Source: Roseovarius nubinhibens ISM (lineage in GTDB: Bacteria; Pseudomonadota; Alphaproteobacteria; Rhodobacterales; Rhodobacteraceae). From it: DNA of 64,000 bases. The position numbers and the translations under genes are program-made. The notes below the pieces were generated by a model. That model was not told the DNA's origin and searched no databases. It saw only the letters and a list, made by a program, of their open reading frames with translations. The DNA lies in assembly GCF_000152625.1 (NCBI RefSeq), contig NZ_CH724156.1, forward strand, positions 1,186,966 to 1,250,965, read 5' to 3'. Below, one piece after another: positions 15,955-23,521 of the stretch. Numbering within the stretch: the stretch's first letter is position 1; the number at the start of each line of letters is the position of its first letter.

Positions 15955-16779
15955 TCAGCTGAGCCAGCGTTTGCGGCGCCGATAGCTGCGCACATCGCGA
16001 AAGCTCTTGCGCCCCTCATCGGACATGCCGAGGTAAAATTCCTTCACATCCGGGTTCTCGCGAAGCTCCTTCGCGGGCCCGTCCATCACCACCCGGCCAT
16101 TCTCGAGGATATAGCCGTAATGGGCAAAGCGCAGCGCCACATTGGTGTTCTGCTCCGCCAGCAAAAACGTCGCCCCCTCGTTTTCGTTGAGGCTTTTGAC
16201 GATGTTGAAAATCTCTTCCACCAGCTGCGGCGCAAGCCCCATGCTCGGCTCGTCGAGCAGGATCATCTCGGGCCGGCTCATCAGCGCGCGACCGATCGCC
16301 ACCATCTGCTGCTCGCCCCCCGAGGTATAGCCCGCCTGGCTCTTGCGGCGCTCCTTGAGACGCGGAAAATAATCATAGACCATGTTCAGATCGGCATCGA
16401 TCTCGCCACGGCTCGCCCGCCGCGTATAGGCCCCGGTGAGAAGGTTTTCCTCGACGGTCAGATGCTCAAAGCAATGCCGCCCTTCCATCACCTGAATGAC
16501 CCCCTTTTTCACAAGCTCCGAGGGCACCAGATCCTGCACCCGCTCGCCGCGATACTTGATCGACCCCTTGGTCACCTCGCCCCGCTCCGAGCGGAGCAGG
16601 TTCGACACGGCCTTGAGCGTGGTGGTCTTGCCCGCCCCATTGCCGCCCAAGAGCGCGGTGATCCCGCCCTTCGGCACCTTGAGGCTCACGCCTTTGAGCA
16701 CGAGGATCACATGGTTGTAGATCACCTCGATATTATTGACCTCGAGCAGGCTGTCTTCTGTCTCTGCACCGTCCAGCAT
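15955..16779 (-). CDS. HAAT-family ABC transporter ATP-binding protein (LivF-like)
   Basis: A 274-residue ATPase with Walker A GGNGAGKTT near residues 47-55, a signature-like TSGGEQQMVAIGRALM, Walker B MILLDEPSMGLAPQLVE and a switch His. The SMGLAPxLVEE stretch is typical of LivF. A short N-terminal extension and a 30-residue basic tail (RSYRRRKRW) go beyond the usual LivF of about 235 residues. It is in the operon behind the substrate-binding gene, separated by a hairpin. Confidence 0.92.
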   Translation of the reverse strand: MLDGAETEDSLLEVNNIEVIYNHVILVLKGVSLKVPKGGITALLGGNGAGKTTTLKAVSNLLRSERGEVTKGSIKYRGERVQDLVPSELVKKGVIQVMEGRHCFEHLTVEENLLTGAYTRRASRGEIDADLNMVYDYFPRLKERRKSQAGYTSGGEQQMVAIGRALMSRPEMILLDEPSMGLAPQLVEEIFNIVKSLNENEGATFLLAEQNTNVALRFAHYGYILENGRVVMDGPAKELRENPDVKEFYLGMSDEGRKSFRDVRSYRRRKRWLS

Positions 16780-16811
16780 GGGCCCTGTCCTGCGTTAGAA
16801 TTGCGGGAATG

Positions 16812-16834
16812 GGCCCCGGCACTTGGCCGGGGCC
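16812..16834 (-). promoter_or_regulatory. Strong stem-loop after the substrate-binding-protein gene
   Basis: GGCCCCGGC and GCCGGGGCC form a perfect 9-bp GC stem around a 5-base loop, 8 bp after the stop of the binding-protein gene and before livF. No T-run follows. Such hairpins commonly protect the 3' end of binding-protein mRNA so that this subunit is made in excess; that role is inferred. The second HAAT operon has a comparable hairpin in the same relative place (41296-41327). Confidence 0.6.
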
Positions 16835-16841
16835 GCATCAC

Positions 16842-18122
16842 TTAGTTGCAGCGTTCCGAGATATTGTTCTCGGCGGCAAAGGCGGCACTGTCCTCGGCCA
16901 CCAGCGTCGCGATCACCTCACGGTCGCTGTCGATGTAATCGGTCAGCGGCTTCCACATCTTCTCATTGGCGTCCCACTGCTGAACGATCGCCTGACCGGA
17001 CCCACCGTGATCGGCACAGCTCACGCTGAACTCCGGCCCGATGCCTTCCATGCCAAGCGCTGCCATCTTCTCATTGGTCATCTCCAGCGCCTCCATCCCG
17101 TCACGCATCTGCGCGGCGTTGATGTCTGCGGTGCCGTGGATTTCCTGCGCGGTCTTGGCTGCCTCAACGGCGAGCATCGCGGCATACATGCCCCGCGTAT
17201 AGAGGACCGACCCCACGTTCGACCCGTCGCCCGCGGCATTGCCCGCCTCATGGACATGTTTCTTGATGTCCTCAAAGACCGGCAGATCGGCGATCCGGTT
17301 CATGTTGAGCGACTTGTAGCCATGTGCCGCCTCGCCCGCGGGCGTCACGTCATGCTCGGCCCCGGCCCACCAGTTGCCGATGAAGTTCTCCATCGGGAAA
17401 CGGATGTTGGCGGCCTCTTGAATGGCGACCTGGTTCATCACGCCCCAGCCCCACATGATCACGTAATCCGGACGCTCCCGGCGGATCTGAAGCCATTGGC
17501 TCTTCTGTTCCTGACCGGGGTGATCCACCGCGATCTGGCCAAGCTCGAACCCGTGTTTCTTCGACAGCTCTTCGAGCGTGCGAATGGGCTCCTTGCCATA
17601 GGCCGAGTTGTGATAGAGCAACGTGATCTTCTTGCCATCGAGCGACCCGCCGTTCTCTTCGAGCAGGTGGTTGATCGCCGCCGAGGCCGCATCCCAATAA
17701 TTCGCCGGATAGTTGAACACATTGCTGAACACCTTGCCATTCGCGGCAGAGGTCCGGCCATAGCCCATGGTGTGAAGCGGGATACCATCCGCCGTAACCT
17801 TCGGGATGAGCTGATAGGTGATGCCCGTCGACAGCGGCTGATAGACAAGCGCGCCTTCACCCTTGGTCGCCTCATAGCATTCGACGCCCTTCTCGGTGTT
17901 ATAGGCCGTCTCGCATTCGATCACCCGCGCCTTCTCGCCGCCGATGCCGCCATCGCGCGCATTGACCAGCGCGAAATAATCCTGATAGCCATCCGAGAAC
18001 GGCACGCCGCCCGCCGCATAGGGACCGGTGCGATAGCTCAGATCCGGAAAGACCAGATCCGCCGCCGCCGGGCCTGCGGCCAATGCCGCCCCCAAGGCCA
18101 ATGTCGTGAACATCTTCTTCAT
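16842..18122 (-). CDS. HAAT-family ABC transporter substrate-binding protein
   Basis: Periplasmic binding protein of 426 residues. The ATG at 18122 has GGAGG upstream and yields a Sec signal peptide (MKKMFTTLALGAALAAGPAAA), so the 71-codon upstream extension of the frame is rejected. The mature part has type-I periplasmic-binding features, including LYHNSAYGKEP and AVDHPGQEQKSQWLQIRRERPDYVIMWG. It sits in the operon after the LivM-like permease. The ligand is unknown. The flanking ligases suggest an organic acid (aromatic or aliphatic) rather than an amino acid. Confidence 0.88.
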   Translation of the reverse strand: MKKMFTTLALGAALAAGPAAADLVFPDLSYRTGPYAAGGVPFSDGYQDYFALVNARDGGIGGEKARVIECETAYNTEKGVECYEATKGEGALVYQPLSTGITYQLIPKVTADGIPLHTMGYGRTSAANGKVFSNVFNYPANYWDAASAAINHLLEENGGSLDGKKITLLYHNSAYGKEPIRTLEELSKKHGFELGQIAVDHPGQEQKSQWLQIRRERPDYVIMWGWGVMNQVAIQEAANIRFPMENFIGNWWAGAEHDVTPAGEAAHGYKSLNMNRIADLPVFEDIKKHVHEAGNAAGDGSNVGSVLYTRGMYAAMLAVEAAKTAQEIHGTADINAAQMRDGMEALEMTNEKMAALGMEGIGPEFSVSCADHGGSGQAIVQQWDANEKMWKPLTDYIDSDREVIATLVAEDSAAFAAENNISERCN

Positions 18123-18190
18123 CGGTTTATCCTCCCATGGTTTGTCCGATGTGCCGGGGTTCGCCCGGTCGTCTCTCGCAGCCCGCCCCG

Positions 18191-19267
18191 TTAATGCGGG
18201 AAGGGCCACAATCTCAGTTTTTCCTTCGCCACCCGCCACAGCTGGGCCAGCCCATGCGGCTCGACGATGAGGAAGAGCACGATAAGCGCCCCCACGATGA
18301 TCAGCTGCAGATGCGCCACAAGATCGGTCGGCCATCCCAAGAGATCGACCCCCACCAGCTTGAGCACCACGGGCAGAAGCACCAGGAACGCCGCCCCCGC
18401 GAAAGAGCCGAAAATCGACCCCAACCCGCCGATAATCACCATGAACAGCACGAGGAAAGACTTGGTGATGCCAAAGGCCTCACCGACTTCCACCGCACCC
18501 AGATAGACCGCGAAAAACAACGCCCCCGCCACGCCGACGAAGAACGACGACACCGCAAAGGCGCTGAGCTTGGCCATCAGCGGATTGACCCCGATGATCT
18601 CGGCCGCAATGTCCATGTCGCGAATGGCCATCCATTTGCGCCCCATCATGCCCCGCGTCAGGTTGCGCGCGATCAGCGCACAGAACACCGTCAGCACCAG
18701 ACAAAAGAGATAGGCCGCCCAGGCCGCCGTCTCCGGCCCGGTGACCGGCACGCCGAACATGGTCCGCTCCGGCGCGTTGATCTGCCCCGAGGCGGAATAA
18801 TTGTAGAACCACGGCACCCGGTTGAAGAGCCAGACGAGAAAGAACTGCGCCGCCAGCGTCGCCACCGCGAGGTAAAACCCCTTGATGCGCAGGCTCGGCA
18901 GACCAAAGAGCACGCCGACCCCGGCGGTGATCCCCCCGGCCAACAGCACATGGATGAGAATGCTCACCTCCGGAAAGGCGGTCATCAGCTTGTAACAGGC
19001 ATAGGCCCCCACCGCCATGAACCCGCCGGTCCCAAGGCTCACCTGCCCGCAATAGCCGGTCAGGATGTTGAGCCCGATCGCCGCGATCGAATAGATCAGG
19101 AAGGGCAGGAAGATCGCATTCACCCAATAGTCGTTGATGACAAAGGGGATGAAGGCAAAGCCGATGATCAACACCGCGTAATAGCGGTAGCGGTCGAACT
19201 TAATCGGAAAGGTCTGGCTATCGGCGACATAGCTCGTCTTGAAATCGCCTGCTTCACGGTAGAGCAT
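18191..19267 (-). CDS. HAAT-family ABC transporter permease (LivM-like)
   Basis: A 358-residue inner-membrane permease with about 8-10 hydrophobic segments. LivM-type signatures include LNILTGYCGQVSLGTGGFMAVGAYA, the EAA-like region AIRDMDIAAEIIGVNPLMAKLSAF, and GGLGSIFGSFAGAAFLVLLP near the C-terminus. An N-terminal cytoplasmic extension of about 30 residues precedes the first helix. It lies between livH-like (133 bp upstream, with a 3' element in the gap) and the binding-protein gene. Confidence 0.9.
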   Translation of the reverse strand: MLYREAGDFKTSYVADSQTFPIKFDRYRYYAVLIIGFAFIPFVINDYWVNAIFLPFLIYSIAAIGLNILTGYCGQVSLGTGGFMAVGAYACYKLMTAFPEVSILIHVLLAGGITAGVGVLFGLPSLRIKGFYLAVATLAAQFFLVWLFNRVPWFYNYSASGQINAPERTMFGVPVTGPETAAWAAYLFCLVLTVFCALIARNLTRGMMGRKWMAIRDMDIAAEIIGVNPLMAKLSAFAVSSFFVGVAGALFFAVYLGAVEVGEAFGITKSFLVLFMVIIGGLGSIFGSFAGAAFLVLLPVVLKLVGVDLLGWPTDLVAHLQLIIVGALIVLFLIVEPHGLAQLWRVAKEKLRLWPFPH

Positions 19268-19339
19268 CGCTTACCCCTCTCCCTGTTCCGCGCCACGCCC
19301 GGCGCCTTGCGTCTTCTGATCTTGCTTCAACTGGCCTTG

Positions 19340-19384
19340 CTTCTTCTGGCCCCGAAATATCCCGGGGTCCGGGGCAGCGCCCCG
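19340..19384 (-). repeat. Dispersed 3' element, copy 1 (hairpin plus ATATTT/CCAGAA)
   Basis: On the minus strand a perfect CCGGGGC/GCCCCGG hairpin with a 3-base loop is followed by ACCCCGGGATATTT and then CCAGAAGAAG. It begins 17 bp after the stop of the livH-like gene. Related elements lie at 46858-46902 and 59116-59147, in each case in the orientation of the gene that ends just before. It probably acts as a terminator or 3'-processing element inside this operon. Confidence 0.6.
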
Positions 19385-19400
19385 GCACGCCCGCCGCGCC

Positions 19401-20387
19401 TCACACCCGTTCAATGATCTTCTCCCCAAACAGGCCCTGCGGGCGGAACACGAGGAACAACAGCGCCAGCACATAGGCGAACCAGTTCTCGGTCGCCCCG
19501 CCGACCATCGGCCCCACGGCAAATTCGAAAAGCTTCTCGCCCACCCCGATGATGAGCCCGCCGACAATCGCGCCGGGGATCGAGGTGAACCCGCCGAGCA
19601 TCAGCACCGGCAGCGCCTTGAGCGCGATGAGCGACAGCGAAAACTGCACCCCCGATTTCGTGCCCCACATGATCCCGGCGACCAGCGCCACGAACCCTGC
19701 CAGCGACCAGACCATCACCCAGATGAAGTTGAGCGAAATCCCCACCGACAGCGCCGCCTGATGGTCATCCGCCACCGCCCGCATCGCCCGGCCCTGCTTG
19801 GAGTACTGCGCGAAAATCACCAGCGCGATCACCAGCAGCGCCGCCACCAGCGTCGCCACCAGATCGAGATTGTCGATGAAGAACCCGTAGTTGAAGATAT
19901 TGTAGGTGAGCTCGTCAATCGGCCCGTTGATCCCCTGCGGCAACCCGACATCGAGCTTCTTGATGTCCGACCCCCACATGATGTCGCCCACCCCTTCGAG
20001 GAAATAGGCAAGCCCGATCGTCGCCATGAAGAGGATGATCGGCTCCTGGTTGACGAGATGGCGGAAAATGAACTGGTTCACCGCCCAGGCCAGCGCGATC
20101 ATCACCACCATGGTCAAGAGGATCGCCAAGAGCCCCGGCACATGCCAGCCAAAGTGATGGATTTCCGTGCCGAAGATCGCGTTGATCAGATGCGCGAACG
20201 GCACCTGCCCCTCCATGATCCCGACCAGCGTCAGCGCCGCAAAGAGCGCCATGACCCCCTGCGCATAGTTGAAAATCCCGCTCGCCTTGAAGATGAGGAC
20301 AAACCCCAGCGCCACCAGCGCATAGAGAACCCCCGCCATGAGGCCGTTGAAAAAGACCTCCATACCCCAGATCAATTGTTCAGGCAT
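19401..20387 (-). CDS. HAAT-family ABC transporter permease (LivH-like)
   Basis: A 328-residue integral membrane permease. LivH-type features include an N-terminal membrane segment with GVLYALVALGFVLIFKASGIFNYAQGVMALFAAL, and the EAA-like region GRAMRAVADDHQAALSVGI followed by GGFTSIPGAIVGGLIIGVGE. It pairs with the LivM-like permease downstream. The 134-bp gap to the livG-like gene upstream carries an 11-bp-period repeat array immediately after the livG stop. Confidence 0.9.
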   Translation of the reverse strand: MPEQLIWGMEVFFNGLMAGVLYALVALGFVLIFKASGIFNYAQGVMALFAALTLVGIMEGQVPFAHLINAIFGTEIHHFGWHVPGLLAILLTMVVMIALAWAVNQFIFRHLVNQEPIILFMATIGLAYFLEGVGDIMWGSDIKKLDVGLPQGINGPIDELTYNIFNYGFFIDNLDLVATLVAALLVIALVIFAQYSKQGRAMRAVADDHQAALSVGISLNFIWVMVWSLAGFVALVAGIMWGTKSGVQFSLSLIALKALPVLMLGGFTSIPGAIVGGLIIGVGEKLFEFAVGPMVGGATENWFAYVLALLFLVFRPQGLFGEKIIERV

Positions 20388-20471
20388 TCTCTTGCTCTCC
20401 TTTGCGGGGGGCGTGTCGTGTCTCGCTTTTGGCTGTGCTCGCGGCGGGGCTCTTGGCCATGCTCAGGCGGC

Positions 20472-20510
20472 ACCGACGCGATACCGACGTGCGGCCGACG
20501 TCTTGCCGAT
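20472..20510 (+). repeat. 11-bp-period direct-repeat array, copy D
   Basis: Four hexamers ACCGAC, ACCGAC, GCCGAC and GCCGAT start exactly 11 bp apart at 20472, 20483, 20494 and 20505. The array fills the gap between the livG-like and livH-like genes inside an operon transcribed from the other strand, ending 12 bp from the livG stop codon. It is therefore neither at an obvious promoter nor in coding sequence. Confidence 0.8.
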
Positions 20511-20521
20511 GGGCGCGGGGA

Positions 20522-21340
20522 TCAGTCATGGGCCACCCCCAGATAGGCGTCGATCACATCTTGGTTGTTGCGCACCTCGTCGGGCGTGCCGTCACCGATC
20601 TTCTTGCCGTAATCCATCACGACCACCCGGTCGCTGAGATCCATCACCACGCCCATGTCATGCTCGATGAGCGCAATCGTCGTGCCGAACTCGTCATTCA
20701 CATCGAGGATAAAGCGGCTCATGTCCTCTTTCTCCTCGACGTTCATCCCGGCCATCGGCTCGTCCAGAAGCAGGATCGACGGTTCCGCCGCCAGCGCCCG
20801 CGCCAGCTCCACCCGCTTCTTGAGCCCATAGGGCAGACGCCCCACCGGGGTCTTGCGGATATGCTGGATTTCGAGGAAATCGATAATCCGTTCAACGGCT
20901 TCGCGGTTGGCGATCTCTTCGCGCTCGGCCGGCCCTTTCCACAGCGCCTGCGCCCAGAACCCCGAGGTCATCTGCCGGAACCGCCCGGTCATCACATTGT
21001 CCAGAACGCTCATCCCCTCGAACAGGGCGATGTTCTGAAAGGTCCGGGCGATGCCCTGCCGGGCCACCTGATAGGGCTTCATCGCCGGGCGTTTCGCCCC
21101 CTTGTACCAGACCTCGCCCTCCTGCGGATGGTAAAACCCGGAAATCACGTTGAGCATCGAGGATTTGCCCGCGCCATTCGGCCCGATGATCGCCCGGATC
21201 TCGCCCTCGCGGATATCGAAACTGATATCCTTGATCGCCACCACCCCGCCAAAACGCAGCGTGATATTCTTCATTTCCATCACCACCGGACCGATCTTGC
21301 GGCCATCCTCGGTGACAAATCCTTCTGTCTGATCAAGCAT
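20522..21340 (-). CDS. HAAT-family ABC transporter ATP-binding protein (LivG-like)
   Basis: A 272-residue ATPase with Walker A GPNGAGKSS near residues 53-61, LivG-type insert segments (GIARTFQNIALFEGMSVLDNV), signature region LPYGLKKRVELARALA and Walker B ILLLDEPMAGMN. The position 3 signature residue pattern LPYGLKKR is a known LivG-subgroup variation. It starts 12 bp after the stop of the FadD-type ligase gene, so the two are almost certainly cotranscribed. Confidence 0.92.
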   Translation of the reverse strand: MLDQTEGFVTEDGRKIGPVVMEMKNITLRFGGVVAIKDISFDIREGEIRAIIGPNGAGKSSMLNVISGFYHPQEGEVWYKGAKRPAMKPYQVARQGIARTFQNIALFEGMSVLDNVMTGRFRQMTSGFWAQALWKGPAEREEIANREAVERIIDFLEIQHIRKTPVGRLPYGLKKRVELARALAAEPSILLLDEPMAGMNVEEKEDMSRFILDVNDEFGTTIALIEHDMGVVMDLSDRVVVMDYGKKIGDGTPDEVRNNQDVIDAYLGVAHD

Positions 21341-21352
21341 TTGACACCTCTC

Positions 21353-23326
21353 TCATTCGGCCGCGACACGGGCCGGTTCGACCGGGACAATCTCGGCATC
21401 GACGAGTTTGAGCGTCGCGCTGATCGACCCTTTGCGGCCGTCCTCATAGGTCACTTCGGTGGTGGTAAAGATCTCGTCCGACCCGTCGTAGAGCGCCCCC
21501 AGAAGATCGGCGAATTTCTCCGCGATGATATTGCGGCGCACCTTGCGGGTGCGGGTCATCTCGCCGTCATCGGCGTCGAGCTCCTTGTGCAGCACGAGGA
21601 ACCTGTGCACCTGACAATGGGCCAGCATCGGGTCCTCGGCGAGGCTCCGGTTGACCTCTTCCACATGGCCCCGGATCGTGTCGAGAACCTGCGGATGCCC
21701 GGCCAGCTCCTGATAGGAGGCATAGCCGATATTGTTGCGCTCGGCCCAATTGCCCACCGCCGTCAGGTCGATATTGATAAAGGCGGTGCACATCTCGCGC
21801 CCATTGCCGAACACCACCGCCTCGAGAATATTGGGAAAGAACTTGAGCTTGTTTTCCACGTATTTCGGCGCAAACAGCGCGCCATCGGCCATCTTGCCCA
21901 CATCCTTGGCGCGGTCGATGATCTTGAGATGCCCGGTGTCCGGCTCAAAGAACCCCGCATCCCCCGTCGCGACCCAGCCCTCAGGATCCTTGGTGCTCGC
22001 CGTGCTCTCGGGGTTCTTGTAGTAATATTCGAACGTCCCGGGGCTGCGATAGAACACCTCGCCGCTCTCCGCGATCTTGATCTCTACCCCCGGCGCGGCG
22101 ACACCCACCGTGTCATTGCGCACCTCGCCATCGGGCTGCAAGGTGATGAACACGCTCGCCTCGGTCTGCCCATAGAGCTGTTTGAGATTGATCCCAAGGC
22201 TCCGGTAGAACTCGAAAATCTCCGGCCCGATCGCCTCGCCCGCGGTATAGCCCACCCGCACCCGGCTCAGCCCCAGCGTATCCTTGAGCGGCCCGTAGAC
22301 ACAGAGATTGCCCAGCCCATAGCGCAGCCGGTCGATCATCCCCACCGGCTTGCCATCGAGGATATCCGGCCCCACCCGACGCGCCAGATCCATGAAGTGA
22401 TGGAACATCTTCTGCTTGAACCGCCCGGCATCCTCCATGCGGATCATCACATTGGTGAGCTGCGTCTCGAACACCCGCGGCGGCGCAAAGTAATAGGTCG
22501 GCCCGATCTCGCGCAGATCGGTCTGCATCGTGTCGGCGCTCTCGGGGCAATTGACGCAGAACGCGTTCCAATAGGCCTGCCCGATGGAGAAAATGAAATC
22601 CCCCACCCAGGCCATCGGCAGATAGGCCAGAACCTCTTCGCCCTTGGTCAGATGGTCAAACTCGGATGAGGATTTCGACGCCTCGATGATATTGCGGTTC
22701 GACAGCACCACGCCCTTCGGCTTGCCCGTCGTCCCCGAGGTGTAGAGCATCACGCAAACACTGTCATAGCTGAGCTTGGACCGCCGCGCCGCCAGCTCAA
22801 CGCCGAGCCGGTCATAGGCCGCGCGCCCCTTCTCCTGCACCTCCGAGAATTGATGCAGCACGCTATGGTCGTATTTCCGCAAGCCGCGCGGATCGACATA
22901 GATGATCTGCTCAAACTCACTAAGCCGATCCTGCACCTCGATGAGCTTGTCGACCTGCTCCTGATCCTCGACCACCGCGAACCGCGCGCCGCAGTGATCC
23001 ATCACATAGGCCATCTCTTCGGCGGCACTGTCCTGATAGACCGGCACCGGCACCGCGCCCACGCATTGCGCCGCGACCATGGCCCAGTAGAAATAGGGCC
23101 GGTTGCGCCCGGCAATGGCAATGAAATCGCCCTCGGCAACCCCCAGCTCCAGAAACCCGAGCGCCAGCGCCTCGATTTCCTGCGCGGCCTCGGCCCAGCT
23201 CCAGCTCTGCCAGATGCCGAATTCCTTTTCCCGATAGGCCGGGCGTTGGGCGTGCTCGCGTGCATTACGGGCCAGCAAGGCCGGAATGGACGCAAGTCCT
23301 CCGGCCGCCTCAGACGACTGTGCCAA
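21353..23326 (-). CDS. Long-chain acyl-CoA synthetase-like AMP-binding enzyme (FadD-type)
   Basis: A 657-residue AMP-forming synthetase and first gene of the HAAT operon. The adenylate-binding P-loop YTSGTTGKPKGVVLSN lies near residues 196-211. YGQTEASV and GWVATGDAGFFEPDTGHLKIIDRAKD are the A5/A7-type motifs. The length and C-terminal GRKGSISATLKLVDA region resemble eukaryotic-like long-chain acyl-CoA synthetases often encoded beside LivFGHMK-type transporters. It probably traps the imported acid as its CoA ester. It is divergent from the sensor kinase gene across 195 bp. Confidence 0.88.
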   Translation of the reverse strand: MAQSSEAAGGLASIPALLARNAREHAQRPAYREKEFGIWQSWSWAEAAQEIEALALGFLELGVAEGDFIAIAGRNRPYFYWAMVAAQCVGAVPVPVYQDSAAEEMAYVMDHCGARFAVVEDQEQVDKLIEVQDRLSEFEQIIYVDPRGLRKYDHSVLHQFSEVQEKGRAAYDRLGVELAARRSKLSYDSVCVMLYTSGTTGKPKGVVLSNRNIIEASKSSSEFDHLTKGEEVLAYLPMAWVGDFIFSIGQAYWNAFCVNCPESADTMQTDLREIGPTYYFAPPRVFETQLTNVMIRMEDAGRFKQKMFHHFMDLARRVGPDILDGKPVGMIDRLRYGLGNLCVYGPLKDTLGLSRVRVGYTAGEAIGPEIFEFYRSLGINLKQLYGQTEASVFITLQPDGEVRNDTVGVAAPGVEIKIAESGEVFYRSPGTFEYYYKNPESTASTKDPEGWVATGDAGFFEPDTGHLKIIDRAKDVGKMADGALFAPKYVENKLKFFPNILEAVVFGNGREMCTAFINIDLTAVGNWAERNNIGYASYQELAGHPQVLDTIRGHVEEVNRSLAEDPMLAHCQVHRFLVLHKELDADDGEMTRTRKVRRNIIAEKFADLLGALYDGSDEIFTTTEVTYEDGRKGSISATLKLVDAEIVPVEPARVAAE

Positions 23327-23521
23327 ATTGTATCCTCCCTTTGCCCGACTCCCCTCGGGCTGTGCCTTTGCGGCACGATTCTTCTACACCCAAGGGTGCA
23401 GCTTCCTGTCTGGCGGTCAACTTTTTCCATAAGTTTGCCGAAACCTTTCGAATTGTAACAAGCCCCCTTTCGGGCATTTGCACCGGCGCGCCACGGTGCT
23501 AGCCATGAGGGGGGAGAGACG

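Noticed and set aside
18123..18335. 71-codon extension of the first HAAT binding protein
   Set aside because: It would bury the Sec signal peptide; the ATG at 18122 has a strong ribosome-binding site.
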